64,000 nt of DNA from contig JANHCV010000005.1 of NCBI GenBank assembly GCA_025594325.1, positions 151,501 through 215,500 of the forward strand, written 5' to 3'. A program made the translations under genes and the position numbers. Numbering within the stretch: position 1 is the first letter of the stretch; each line of letters opens with the position of its first letter. Of the stretch, positions 19,861 through 30,286 are shown piece by piece. Origin of the DNA: Blastocladiella emersonii ATCC 22665 (lineage: Eukaryota; Blastocladiomycota; Blastocladiomycetes; Blastocladiales; Blastocladiaceae). The notes under the pieces are model-generated. The model had not been told where the DNA came from. It saw nothing but the letters and a program-made list of their open reading frames with translations, and searched no databases.

Positions 19861-20855
19861 TCAAAGGGTGTTGTTGATGGCGGCGACCAGGGCGGCGACC
19901 AGGACAGCGACCACGACCACGACCACGAATGGGCTCGCGACCGAGCACCACTCGCGAGACACGCGCCAGCCGAGTGGACTCAGGGACGCGCGCACGCGAA
20001 AGCACTCGGGTCGAAACAGGAAGGTGTGAGCGGGGCGAAGCGTACCAGAATGTAGTCGCAGCTGCCATCGAGCCACGGCGCGTCGAGCAACGGTCCCGAC
20101 GGCTGCACCGCCTCACGTCCATGCCGCTCACGCGCAGCGACGACAGCGCGGTCGAGCTCCGGGTTCCCCGCGCCGCGCGTGTTACGCTCGCGCGCCCGGC
20201 TCCGGCTACGGCTCCGCGCGTCGCGCGAGCGGTGGCGCGGGTTGCCGGTGCGATTGCTCAGGTTGCTGCTGCCGCTTGCCGTCGAGGTGAAGGTCGACGA
20301 GCGCAGGCGGCCCGATGGCGGTTCGGCGGCGGCGGGGGCAGGCGCGGGTTCAGGCTCGGGCCGAATTTCACGCGCGAGCGCGGACGAGATGGTCGGGCGT
20401 GACGGGGTCCGTGCGCGCGGCGGCGACGGCGACGGCGACGGCGACGGGGTGCTAACGCGCGCGGGCTTGAGCTGCGGCGACGCGATGGAGCCCAGCGGGA
20501 CTTCGTCGTCGTCGTCCTCTTCATCTCGAACAACGGGTCGCGCGGCGAGTGGTGGTGCGGACGCAGACCGCGGGACGGGATCGAGTGGAACGAGCGCGGG
20601 CGGCGGCGGCGGCGGGTACGCGAATCCAGCCGGCAGCGGCGGCGAGGCCGCATCGACACGCGCAGCGGGCGGCAGGGCGCGCGGGAGCGGATCGGTGATC
20701 TCCTTCATGGTGGCGAGCAGTTTCTCGTACTGGTCGAGCGGCGAGGGAGGAGGGGCAGGTGCAGCCGCGGCGGAATCGGTTGACTGCACGGCCGCGCGAG
20801 CCACGTAGACGGGCAGCTGGAGCGCCGGCTGCGGCGAGTGGGTGGTGCCCGGCAT
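19861..20855 (-). CDS. Low-complexity tail-anchored membrane protein, unknown function
   Basis: Exon 20855-20046 (270 codons) encodes a Pro/Ser/Ala-rich, Arg-rich chain with an SR/RE-like basic stretch and a final WLDGSCDYIL. A short 41-nt intron (GTACGC...CCCGAG) brings in exon 20004-19861, which ends in a hydrophobic segment, SPFVVVVVVAVLVAALVAAI, right at the C-terminus (NNTL). The topology fits a tail anchor. The intron is shorter than its neighbours, so the junction is the weakest part of the model. No family was recognised. A (GGCGAC)n run at about 20424-20450 encodes Pro-Ser repeats. Confidence 0.5.
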
Positions 20856-21562
20856 CGTGTCGTGCTCACGCGCGCGTGCGTGTGGGACGGAGCGGCGAAG
20901 CGGAGGAGGCGGAGCGTTTCGGGCGGGAGAGGAGGAGGAGGCTCAGCGCTGCAGAAAGCGGGCGAGCTGGTGCGGGGAGCGGGCGAGGAATGGAGCGCGC
21001 GCGCGCGCCACATTCGCCGATCGCGATCCGGCACCACTCGGCGGGGCGTGCTGCGCCACGCGCGAGACACGGCGGCCTTGGCGCGGCGCGCCGAGTGGTG
21101 CTCGCATCACGCGCGAGTATGCGGTTGCGGGGCGTGGAAGGACTAAGCCGCACAGCGAGCGATCAGGCAGATCGGCGTTGCTGTATTTCAGTCGCTGCGG
21201 CCGACGGGCGCGAGCGTGGCCGCAGTCGGCCGTGCAGCCCCGACTTTGTGCCCTCACGGATCGGGTCACCCGCGAGGCAAGACCATGCTCGGAAAGCGCG
21301 TTGCATTCACTGACATGGGCAGGAGCGAGTTCGCGAGCGATCCAGGCAGGCGGGCAGAAGCGACGAGCAAAGCCACAGCGCGCGCGCGAAAACCGGCGAG
21401 ACCGTCGGCGGCGTGACCCCAGGTGACGCGAAACCGGAAGATCAAAACGCAACGCAGATCACCTCGCGCGCCGCAATGGATCGTTGACCCCACCCTCCGC
21501 GAGCCCTAGCGCCGTGCCACGAAGCAAACGCATCTATCGCACTCGGTGCAACATCACGGAAA
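20856..21562. promoter_or_regulatory. Divergent spacer upstream of bS1m and the tail-anchored gene
   Basis: This 707-bp GC-rich spacer holds open frames on both strands with no domain signal. The last 100 bases before 21563 are less GC-rich and likely hold the bS1m promoter/leader. Nothing else was identified. Confidence 0.35.
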
Positions 21563-22513
21563 ATGTCGACCCGCGCCGCCTCGACGTCGGTCGGCTCGGT
21601 GCTGCGCGCCTCGAAGCTGGCGCGCTTCGACCCGCGGCTGCCGCAGGTCTACACGCACGTCATGGGCGACTGGGGCGCCGTCAAGGCCCCGGTCCCGGCC
21701 AAGCTGCCCGCGCAGCACCTGACGTTCCGCGCCCTCGACTCCAAGTTCCACGTCCCGGACTTCCGCACCGCCGACGCCAAGGTGCAGGCCGTCGCCCGCA
21801 TCACCGAGCAGCTGCCGACCGCCATCCTGCCCGACACCCCGCGCCTCGGCCGCGCCGACGCCACCAACCTCGCCGACCTGTCGGACGCCCAGTTCCGCGC
21901 CTGGCTGCGCACCGTCGGCCCGCGCAACCTGACGGACCCGAAGACGTGGGGCCGCGACCTCAACGTCACCATGGAGCCCGCCAAGATCAACCGCGACGCC
22001 CGCGTCAAGGGCCCCGTCTACACGGCCGTGCGCCACCACGACAGCAACGCGGGCGAGACCGACGCCGCCGGCACCCCGTCCAACTACATGGCCACCCGCA
22101 CCGTCGTGCACGGCCGCGTCCTCAACTCGCACGGCACCGACTCGGCCACCGTCGCCCTGTCCGGCTTCGTCGTCGACTACGAGGGCAACAACTCCAACCT
22201 CAACAAGAAGCTCGTCGAGTTCGAGGTCGACCACGCCACCTGGGACCGCGCCGGCCGCCCCATCATCAAGCTCGCCGAGCGCCTGCACCAGATCAAGGGC
22301 ACGCGCCTCGATGTCGACCGCCGCTTCACGCGCGGCCCTCGCCCCCTGGGCGCGGCTGGCGCGAACCCCCCCGAAGCCTCCGCCGTGCAGGGCCTCCTCG
22401 CCAAGCTCAAGATCAACAACCTCGCGGCCGGCTCAGTCACTCCCACCGCGTACGCTCAGAAGAAGGTGGCGGCAGCAGCTTCCTCCGTGAGCCGTGCCAA
22501 GAGCGAGGAGTAA
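21563..22513 (+). CDS. MRP51: Mitochondrial small-subunit ribosomal protein bS1m (Mrp51 family)
   Basis: This intronless 316-residue frame starts at ATG 21563. The N-terminus is basic and Ser-rich (STRAASTSVGSVLRASKLAR), typical of a mitochondrial presequence. LRASKLARFDPRLPQVYTHV followed by MGDWGAVKAPVP and LTFRALDSKFHVPDFRTADA is the fungal Mrp51 pattern: a motif ahead of GDWGLKRPLP, then a line on transcript-specific residues. The protein is a fungal-type mitoribosomal small-subunit component implicated in translation initiation. The family diverges quickly, so the call rests on the N-terminal third. It is convergent with the mitochondrial ThrRS, 127 bp apart. Confidence 0.68.
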   Translation: MSTRAASTSVGSVLRASKLARFDPRLPQVYTHVMGDWGAVKAPVPAKLPAQHLTFRALDSKFHVPDFRTADAKVQAVARITEQLPTAILPDTPRLGRADATNLADLSDAQFRAWLRTVGPRNLTDPKTWGRDLNVTMEPAKINRDARVKGPVYTAVRHHDSNAGETDAAGTPSNYMATRTVVHGRVLNSHGTDSATVALSGFVVDYEGNNSNLNKKLVEFEVDHATWDRAGRPIIKLAERLHQIKGTRLDVDRRFTRGPRPLGAAGANPPEASAVQGLLAKLKINNLAAGSVTPTAYAQKKVAAAASSVSRAKSEE

Positions 22514-22640
22514 CTAGCGTCCGCCCCCCACCCCATTGTCCCCGATACTAGTACACTTGTTGATTCTCCGTCGCTGCTACTCCGTCGACCATACTGGGAG
22601 AAAGTAACTAATGAGCTAAGTATACTGATCGCCGCTCCTC

Positions 22641-24666
22641 TCACTGCTGCTGCCGGGCCGACTCGACCGCCGCGGCCGCCTTGGCCTTACCCGCGCCATC
22701 AAGCTGCGCGCGAATGTACGGCGCGCCGAGCAGCTCGAACATATCCTGGAGCTCGTCCAGCGGCACGTTCCGCGTCCCGCGGGCCTTCTGCGGGAAGATG
22801 TCGAACTTGACGAACGCGAGCTCGCGGGCCTGGTCGAACGCGGGGCGCACCGAGACGCTGCGCGCCTCGAGCTCGGCGTCGCCGACGAGCAGGATAAAGT
22901 TATACCCGGCGTCCTGCGCGGCGCGGATCTTGTGCTTGAGCGTGTGCGTCGACAGGTCCACATCGACCGTCAGCGGGGCGTGCGTGGCGTCGAGCGCCGA
23001 CAGCTCGGCGTGCATGGCGCGCGACCACCGCTCGCCGCGCGACGGGATCAGGCGCGTCGCGTCGACGGCGGCGCCCGACAGCAGGTCGCGCACTTTCTGC
23101 GCGTACTCGAGCAGCTGCGGCCGCTTGTGGTGGATCGGGATCACCACGGCGTGCCGCGGGCTCAGCCAGAACGGCCAGTGCCCGCGGTAGTGCTCGGCCA
23201 GGATCGCGAACATGCGCTCGACGGAACCGAGCACCGCGCGGTGGATCATGACCGGCCGGTCGACCGAGTTGTCGGCGTCTACTCGCGCGGGGACGAGGGA
23301 GTGAGTTTCTCAAACCCGTTCCCGCGAAAACGTGAAAACGTACTCTCGTACTCGAGCCCGAACCGCTGCGGGAGCTGGAAATCGAGCTGGACGGTCGCAG
23401 TCTGGTGCGATCGGCCGGCGGCGTCCTGGACGCGCACGTCGATCTTGGGCCCGTAGAAGGCGCCGTCGCCGGGGTTCTCGCGCCACGCGCGGCCGTGCTG
23501 GTCGAGCACGCCGCGCAGCGTGGCCTCGGCCGCGTCCCACTCGGCGACGGACCCGATGAACTTGTCGGGGCGCGTCGACAGGGCAAACTCCCACGAGGTG
23601 AACCCGAACAGCGTGTACACCTCGTCGATCATGCGCAGCGTGGCGGTCATCTCGGCGGCGATCTGGTCGCGGGTGCAGAAAATGTGCGCGTCGTCCTGGT
23701 GGAACCGGCGCACGCGCGTCAGCCCGCTGAGCGCGCCCGAGGCCTCGTTGCTATGCGGACGAGAGGTGTGAGCGAATGCGGCGTGGTTTAACGCGCACGC
23801 GCGCACGCGTACCGGTGGAGCGGACTGAAATCAGCAATGCGGAGGGGCAGGTCCTTGTACGAGTGGCGCGTCGACTTGAACAGCAGGCAGTGGCCGGGGC
23901 AGTTCATGGGCTTGAGGCCGTAGAGCCCGGCCTCGGCGTCGGCGGCGGCCGCCGCAGGCTCTGCGTGGTGCGCGTGGTGCGCGCAGCCCTCGTGGCTCTC
24001 CCACTTGACCGCGGCAGCGTCCTCGGGCGCCTCTACCGCCGCCGCTGGCGCTTCTGCCTTGGCAGGAGCCGGCACCGGTGCGGGGGCTGCGGGCGCAGCC
24101 TGGTCGCCCTGGCCGGGCAGGACGGTGAACATGTCGTCCTTGTAGTTATCCCAGTGGCCCGAGGCCTGCCACAGCGGGCGCTTGTAGAGCAGCGGGGTGA
24201 TGACCTCGCTGAACCCGAAGCGGCGGTACTGGGTGCGCATCAGGTCCATGAGCCGGTACACGATGTGGGTGCCGTGCGGCAGGAAGAAGGCCGAGCCCGG
24301 CGACAGATCGTGGAAGTTGAAGAGCTTCTGCATCTGGCCAATCGACCGGTGGTCGCGCCGCCACGGCTCGTTGCCCGGCTCGGCCTCCTTGGGTTTGGCG
24401 GACGGCTTCGCCTTGGGCTTTGGCGCAGCGGCGGTGGCGGCCGGATCGGCGGGCTTTGCGGCAGCGGCAGGAGAGGAAGCAGCAGCAGAGGCCGCCGTCG
24501 TCGCGTCGCGGTTGACGGCAACATTGGCCTTCTCGAGCGCGCGCGGTGTGGTGTGCGCAAAGGACCGCTGCTGCACCGGCACGGCGGCCACGGCGCGGGC
24601 GGCGGTAGCAGGGACCGACCACGCGCGGGAAACTGCTGCCGCGGGTCGGATGGCGAAGCGATACAT
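22641..24666 (-). CDS. MST1: Mitochondrial threonyl-tRNA synthetase
   Basis: Three exons (24666-23813, 23750-23344, 23278-22641) with introns of 62 and 65 nt encode 632 residues. A Ser/Arg/Ala-rich presequence ([21 protein letters not shown]) is followed directly by the class II catalytic core, without TGS or editing domains, as in mitochondrial Mst1. Motifs: [25 protein letters not shown], motif 2 [33 protein letters not shown], and motif 3 [16 protein letters not shown]. The C-terminal anticodon-binding domain follows. An Ala/Pro/His-rich insert of about 60 residues interrupts the core between DDMFTV and the [10 protein letters not shown] strand. It shares a 257-bp bidirectional promoter with ATP synthase subunit f. 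Confidence 0.93.
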
Positions 24667-24923
24667 GGGTACGGGTGTGTGCGAGGGTGCAGGAGGTCAC
24701 GAAGGACTGACGAGAAAATGAGGAGGAGCAGCAGGTCGAGGCGCGGTCGCGTGGCATCAGCTGACGCTCGCCCCGCTCAACAGCCGTCACCGTCGACGGG
24801 TCCGCCGGCGAGCGAGCGCGGGCCCGCACGCACCGCCGCCTGCCGCCGCCGCGCTCGCTGGAATCCCGGCGCACCTTGATCCCCTCGCCGCCCTCACCGC
24901 CTGCCGCCGTCGTCGTCGTCGCC
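24667..24923. promoter_or_regulatory. Bidirectional promoter of mt-ThrRS and ATP synthase subunit f
   Basis: The 257 bp between two divergent nuclear genes for mitochondrial proteins suggest co-regulation. No specific element could be named. Confidence 0.45.
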
Positions 24924-25356
24924 ATGTCGTCCATCCTGCGCACCGCCACCCGCCGCACCTACGCCACCGCCGCGCGCTCGTTCATCCCGCCGAACGTCGC
25001 TGCCGCGCCCGCGGCCGGCGCCGCCGACTCGACGGCCGAGCTCGGCGCCGAGCTCAAGCCCATCGTGTCGCTGTACCGCAACCTGCCCAAGGGCAACGCC
25101 GCGCAGGACCCGTCCAAGCTCACCGAGGGCTTCTTCGTCAACTACCGCAACAAGCACTTCCAGAACGGCAAGGAGACGGGCGCGCCCCTCGCCCACGTCA
25201 TCCTGCTCGTCTTCGGCATCGGCTACACCATGGCCTACCACTCGCACCTGTGTACGCTTTTCCTGGCGCGGATTCGGCTGGTTCGCGCGCGCGTGATGCT
25301 GACCCGTTGCCGTGTCCCCATCTGTAGCGCACCACAAGAACAAGGCGCACCACTAA
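24924..25356 (+). CDS. ATP17: Mitochondrial F1Fo-ATP synthase subunit f
   Basis: Two exons (24924-25251, 25328-25356) with a 76-nt intron encode 118 residues. A presequence (SSILRTATRRTYATAARSF) is followed by IPPNVA, then IVSLYRNLPKG, FVNYRNKHFQNGKETGAPL and a single TM ending in GIGYTMAYHSHL. The second exon adds SHHKNKAHH. This is the conserved order of fungal subunit f (Atp17), a small inner-membrane subunit of the Fo sector near the dimer interface. The spliced C-terminus HLSHHKNKAHH strongly supports the junction, since family members end in a similar His/Lys-rich tail. Confidence 0.88.
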
Positions 25357-26351
25357 GCGTGCCCGCCTCGTCGCTCGCCCGGCCGCGCGTGCGTGCGTGT
25401 CGCTGACGGCGATGCTGCCGCCGCTGCCCCTCGCTGCCGGCCGTCGCCGCTGTCGCACCCGCGCACCCTCACATATCTCTCTCCCTCTCCTCTCTCGTCT
25501 TGCCATCACCCCCCCTCACCGCGTTTGAAACATGACCCTGTTTATCGATCCTCCCGCATCGCATCGCGTCGTCTCGCAGTGTGTTGTTCTCGGCGCATCC
25601 TGAGGGGTGCCCATCATCCTCGCGCGCGTGTGCGCGGCACGCGACGCCGACCGCCATCGCGTCCCGCGTCGCCGCCCTTCCTCTTCACCACCACCTTCGC
25701 TTTTGGGAACTCGTAAAAACATGATTCAGCAGTGTCGTCGTCGTCGCACGAGTGCTCGTTGTCTTGCTGGCGCGTTCCGCGGCCGAGATCACGCCGCGAT
25801 CAGCGACGCTGGCAAACAGCTACCAGATGCACCGCCGCCCGGGGAGAACGGACGCGCCGTGCAAAGCCACGATGAAGGGGCCTGTGAGGAAGCGAGGCGA
25901 GTCGCTGGTCGCTGGTCGCCGCCGCCGTTCGTCTCAGTCGGGGAGGCGTAAGCGCTGGATCGGCGTGGCTTGTCGCTACCGTCGGCTCCTCGAGGTTCCC
26001 TCCCTCTCTCCTCCCCTCCCTTTCGTCAGCACCAGACTACGCTACGCTAGAGCCCGCAGACTCGCGGCGCGCACCACGTAACTGCTACGCATCAACACCC
26101 ACGCAGCTCCGACGGAACGGCTGTGCCTGACAGACTCTTGCGAGTGCCCGACAACCACCGCACGGCTGACGAGGAACCGCTCTCGCTGGCGAGACTTCTT
26201 GCTTCTGTGCTCTTCTGCTCTGCGACATCGACTGGTGCTGCGCTGCTCTCCACTGCGCCACACCGACCTTCCCCATCGCCCACCGGGTCCACCGATTCCA
26301 GCGACCCGAACCGACTCGGCCGACCCCTCATCCATCCCTCGCAATCCCCGC
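25357..26351. other. Long intergenic region upstream of the MAPKK
   Basis: The 995 bp cover the subunit f 3' UTR, an apparently non-coding middle, and the MAPKK promoter/leader. Small ORFs exist on both strands (for example 25607-25951) but show no domain signal or consistent coding bias. Confidence 0.4.
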
Positions 26352-27492
26352 ATGCTCGGACGTAAAGGCGGCGAGCGGCCCTCCCTGCGCGTCGTGGTGA
26401 ACACGGCGCCCGCGGCGCCGGCAGCGCCCGTGACGGCGCACGGGCCGGGGACCGCGCTGGCGGCGGTGGCGACGACGGCGGCGTTCGGCGAGCTGCGCCG
26501 GGCCGACCTGGAAGAGGGCGAGAAGCTGGGCGAGGGCGCGTCGGGCGCCGTCGTCAAGTGCGTGCACCGGCCGACGGGCCTGACGCTGGCGCGCAAGACG
26601 GTGGCGCTGGACCCGAGCTCGACGCCGGCCGTGATCCGCGAGCTGACGCTGATGCACGCGTTCGAGAGCAAGTACATTGTCAAGTACTACGGGTGCTACA
26701 CGGACGACGACGACCCGCGCTCGCTGTGCATCTGCATGGAGTACTGCGACCTCGGGTCGCTCGACCACATCTACCGCCGCGTGTACGCCGCCGGCGGGTA
26801 CTTCACGGAAGACCTGCTCGGCACCATCTGCGTGGCCGTCCTGCGCGCCCTGCGGTACCTGCACACGCAGCACCGCGTGATCCACCGCGACATCAAGCCG
26901 TCCAATATCCTGGTCACGACCGCGGGTGACATCAAGCTGTGCGATTTCGGCGTTTCGGGCCTGCTCGTCGAGTCCATGGCCAACACGTTCGTCGGGACCT
27001 CCTTCTACATGTCGCCCGAGCGCATCCAGGGCAACCCATACACCGTGAAAAGCGATATTTGGTCGCTCGGCATCACGCTGCTCGAACTCGCCCTCGGCGC
27101 GTTCCCGTACCCGTTCGACGTGTCGACGTCCGCCACGGTCGTCGCCGAAGGGTGCGGGACGTGCGACAAGCCGCAGCACCTGCCCATCTTCGAGATCCTC
27201 GACTACATCATCAAGGAGCCCGCGCCGTCCATCCCGCGCGAGCTCATCCACTCGCCCGCCAACCCGAACGGATATTTGAGCGACGGGTTCCGCGATTTCA
27301 TCACGCGCTGGTACGCTCGTGTCGCTTCTTCCCGTTGCTGGACATCCTGCTTACCCTCCCCGCGCCGAGTGTAGTCTCGTCAAGGACCCGGCAGCACGGC
27401 CATCGCCCGAGATGATCATGCAGCACGGCTTCGTGCGGTACTGGGAGTCCAAGTTTGTCAACACGGCCGAGTGGGCCGCCATGCTGCGCTAG
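26352..27492 (+). CDS. MAP kinase kinase (MEK/Ste7 family)
   Basis: Two exons (26352-27310, 27375-27492) with a 64-nt intron encode 358 residues, a typical MAPKK length. Kinase landmarks: Gly loop GEGASGAVVKC (about 59-69), ATP-binding Lys in LARKTV, catalytic HRDIKPSNIL (about 178), DFG (about 198), and activation segment SMANTFVGTSFYMSPERIQG. In that segment the MAPKK S-x-A-x-T phosphosites are intact. Splicing completes ITRCLVKDPAARPSPE, the usual subdomain XI. The activation-loop wording and GVSG after DFG place it with MEK1/Ste7 rather than Pbs2, by inference. The first 40 residues are disordered; no long docking region is seen. Confidence 0.93.
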
Positions 27493-27560
27493 TAGACCCT
27501 CGCCTCGCTTCACCTTCATCCCTCACCTGTAATACATGCACACTACTTACTACTTACTTC

Positions 27561-28095
27561 TTACGCCATATCCATTGTCCGAATCAGCGCCTCGTTCTCA
27601 GCCGCAATCTTATCCACGACGCTCGCCGCACCGGACCCCTGGCTCTGCAACCGGTGCAGCGCGACGGCGAGCCGCGCGCGGTCGTGCTTGAGCGCGGCGA
27701 TCTGCGACTTGCGGATGGTCCCGCTGCAGTTGAGGACGAGCAGCCGGCACTTGTGCGCGCCGCCCAAGCCGGTAATGAGCGACAGCGCGCCCCACAGCGT
27801 CCGGTAGTAGTCGCGGCCGACACGAGCGACGCCGATGCCCGTGAAGCTGCTAAAGTAGCGGACTGGAGGGGAAATTTGTGAGTGAGAGAGGGGCCGAGGT
27901 GCTGGAGCGAGCAGCGACAGGAAGTGTACCGGAGAAGTTGGACAGGACCAGCCCGAGCCCGTGCGGGCCGAAATGGATCTCGACGGCGGCGCGGATCCGG
28001 CGCTCGAAGTCCTCCTGCGTCACAGACGTGTCGACGGTATTGTCCTGCCCGTAGTCGAGCGAGAAGACGAGGTACCGGTACTTGTAGCGGACCAT
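27561..28095 (-). CDS. POP5: RNase P/MRP protein subunit POP5
   Basis: Two exons (28095-27930, 27862-27561) with a 67-nt intron encode 155 residues. MVRYKYRYLVFSLDYG opens the protein as in eukaryal and archaeal Pop5. After the intron comes VRYFSSFTGIGVARVGRDYY, then WGALSLITGL and a CSGTIRKSQ segment that matches the conserved GTIR signature. A C-terminal charged helix follows. Pop5 is a core protein of nuclear RNase P (tRNA 5' processing) and RNase MRP (rRNA processing). It is convergent with the MAPKK (68 bp) and divergent from SmD1 (283 bp). Confidence 0.9.
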
Positions 28096-28378
28096 GACAC
28101 TGGATTCTGGGAGACACGCGGGTCAGCGGCACGTTGCATCTACTCGTTACATGGTCATGGCAAGGCATACATGGCAAATTGATGGGCTCGAGGGAGAAGA
28201 AGGGGAGGAGCAGGTCGCGGCAACCATCACGTGTGCGCGACACGGCGAGCGGGCCCGACGACGGCGAACCGTGCGGCGATCCTCCTCCCGTGCTTCGCGT
28301 CGTGTTGCATGTATTCCGTCCCGAGCGCCGATATCGCGTTCCGAGTTGCTGCACTGATCCAACACCAAGCTCGACACC
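28096..28378. promoter_or_regulatory. Bidirectional promoter of POP5 and SmD1
   Basis: The 283-bp spacer between two divergent RNA-processing genes contains no other recognisable feature. Confidence 0.4.
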
Positions 28379-28992
28379 ATGAAGCTCGTCCGGTGAGTCT
28401 GTCTGCCGGTCTCCCACGACAAGACGCGCGCGGAGAGCAGAACGCTGACCGGCCGCACTGGTGCCCCGTGTGTCCACCTCGCCTCCGCCGAGTGTAGATT
28501 CTTGATGAAGCTCAGCAATGAGACGGTGACGATTGAGCTCAAGAACGGGACCGTGGTGCACGGCACCATCACCGGTGCGTTGTCCGCGTTCCCACGGAAC
28601 ACTCGGTTCCCGCGCTTGCTGACCGCGTCGGCGGTATGCGTGTAGGCGTCGACATGACCATGAACACGCACCTCAAGACGGTCAAGATGACGGTCAAGGA
28701 CCGCGACCCGATCTCGCTCGACCGGCTGGCGGTGCGCGGCAACACGATCCGGTACTACATCCTGCCCGACTCGCTGCCGCTCGACACGCTGCTCATCGAC
28801 GATACGCCCAAGTCCAAGTCCAAGAAGCCCCCAGGCCGTACGTCCCTTCACAATTCATTTCCCGCCCGCTTCGCTCACCTCATTCGTGCGCTCTATGTAG
28901 TCACGCCTCCCGGCGGCCGCGGTCGCGGGCGGGGACGCGGGCGCGGCGGGATGCGCGGGGGTCGCGGCGGCGGTCGTGGCCGCGGCCGCTAA
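28379..28992 (+). CDS. SMD1: Spliceosomal Sm protein D1
   Basis: Four exons (28379-28392, 28498-28574, 28646-28837, 28901-28992) encode 124 residues. Introns are 105, 71 and 63 nt with all phases consistent. The first exon is only MKLV plus two bases. The Sm fold is unmistakable: [35 protein letters not shown], and Sm2 [16 protein letters not shown]. The C-terminus is an RG-repeat tail ([12 protein letters not shown]...), the substrate for symmetric dimethylarginine and SMN-type assembly. It is a core component of U1, U2, U4 and U5 snRNPs. It is convergent with SAP30BP, 77 bp apart. Confidence 0.97.
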
Positions 28993-29069
28993 GCTGCAGT
29001 CGGCTCGTGCGCTCCCAAGGAGCCAAAGCTGTCCATGTAATTTGAAATTGGTTTTGATTGACGGTCTGT

Positions 29070-30030
29070 CTAGTGTCGCCGGTACGTTCCCGCAGTCGCG
29101 CTCGACGCGGGAACGAAGCTGAGCGTCCTTGGTCCCGCGGAAGCTGCGGCCGCGGCCTCTTGCTGTCGCCGCTGCTGTGCGCGCGCGGTGATCTCGGTCT
29201 GCTGCTTGGCTAGGAATCGAGGTGTTAGTCGATGTTTCCCCTGCGAACACAGATCAAGACGCACCCAGGAGATCAGGCAACGGCACCACCCCCTTCTCGC
29301 CAACGCGGTTGCTCAGCGCGGGCCCGAGCCCTGTGCCGTACTCGTCGAGCCCCAAAAACTCGACCATGGACCGGTACAGCGCCGGGTTCCCGAAATCGCG
29401 CGCGCCCACGACCGCGTCGTTGAAGTGGATCCCCTTGGCCTTGAGCCGCGCCCACTCGGCCACTTTGGCGGCCAGCGCCGGGTCCGGGTCCCCCTTTGGC
29501 GCGGGCGGCAACGTCACGGACGAGGCGGGGACGAGCAGCGACGAGGAGGGGACTGGGATCGACGGCAGTGCGTGGATCCACGGTGCTGCTGCCGCGGCGG
29601 GCTCTGGTGGTGCGGGCTCGGGCGCAGAGGGCCGCGCGGCGGCGAGGTGCGCCGCGACAAAGTCGGCGTACGTGTACATGTCCGACACGTTGGCCACGGG
29701 AGCGGGGATCCGCCATGTCGATGGGTCGAGGGCGAGCGGCGCAAAGGGCAGAAGCGGGATCTCGTCATCGTCCTCGTCGTCCTCATCGTCGACCTGCGCG
29801 GGCAGCGCAGGGCCGTACGCCGGCGCAGCCTCGTCAACGCCATCCTCAACGTCGGGCACGTCCTCGACCGACGCCTCGGGCACGACTGCCACCGGTCCTG
29901 CCGGCGCCGCAGGAGTCGCAGGAGCAGCGGCCCGCGGCGGCAGCGGCGGCGGCGGCGCGGCCACCTCCAGCTCGCTCTCGCTGTCGTCGTCCGAGTAGGC
30001 GACGAGGCCGAGCCGTTTGGCTGCTGACAT
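29070..30030 (-). CDS. SAP30-binding protein (HCNGP) family
   Basis: Two exons (30030-29265, 29209-29070) with a 55-nt intron carrying a CTAAC branch site encode 301 residues. The N-terminus MSAAKRLGLVAYSDDDSESE is typical of the family (a short LVAYGDDD-type box). An acidic/Pro-rich linker leads to the conserved core GIHFNDAVVGARDFGNPALY, then FLGLDEYGTGL. The second exon provides AKQQTEITARAQQRRQ, the C-terminal coiled segment. HCNGP/SAP30BP proteins act in transcriptional repression and in splicing of short introns, which is notable in a genome whose introns are mostly 50-80 nt. It is divergent from the CDP-DAG synthase gene. Confidence 0.85.
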
Positions 30031-30286
30031 GGTGTTGATGCGTTGCAGGGACTGAGTCGTGAGGGTGCCGGCGGGGAGCGGGGCGGCAGCGGAGGCGGAA
30101 GCGGCCCGGAAGCGAGCGGCGCGGGGCATCGATCACGTTGAGCGCTCCGACGCGTCAGCCGGATTCAGGATTCAACTCGCCCGCCGCCCGCCGCGCTTCC
30201 GCTCTCCCCACGTCAAATGCAACGAATGTATATTTAGCTTGCATGTATCAGCGCCCCCGCTACTAGCTTCAAAGAATCAGCAAACC
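30031..30286. promoter_or_regulatory. Bidirectional promoter (SAP30BP / CDP-DAG synthase) with TATA-like element
   Basis: The 256-bp spacer holds TATATTTA at about 30229-30236, roughly 50 bp before the CDP-DAG synthase ATG. This is one of the few AT-rich motifs in a plausible TATA position in this window. Confidence 0.45.

Noticed and set aside
20424-20455. (GGCGAC)n array as possible regulatory repeat
   Set aside because: It lies within the coding exon of the tail-anchored protein and simply encodes Ser-Pro repeats.
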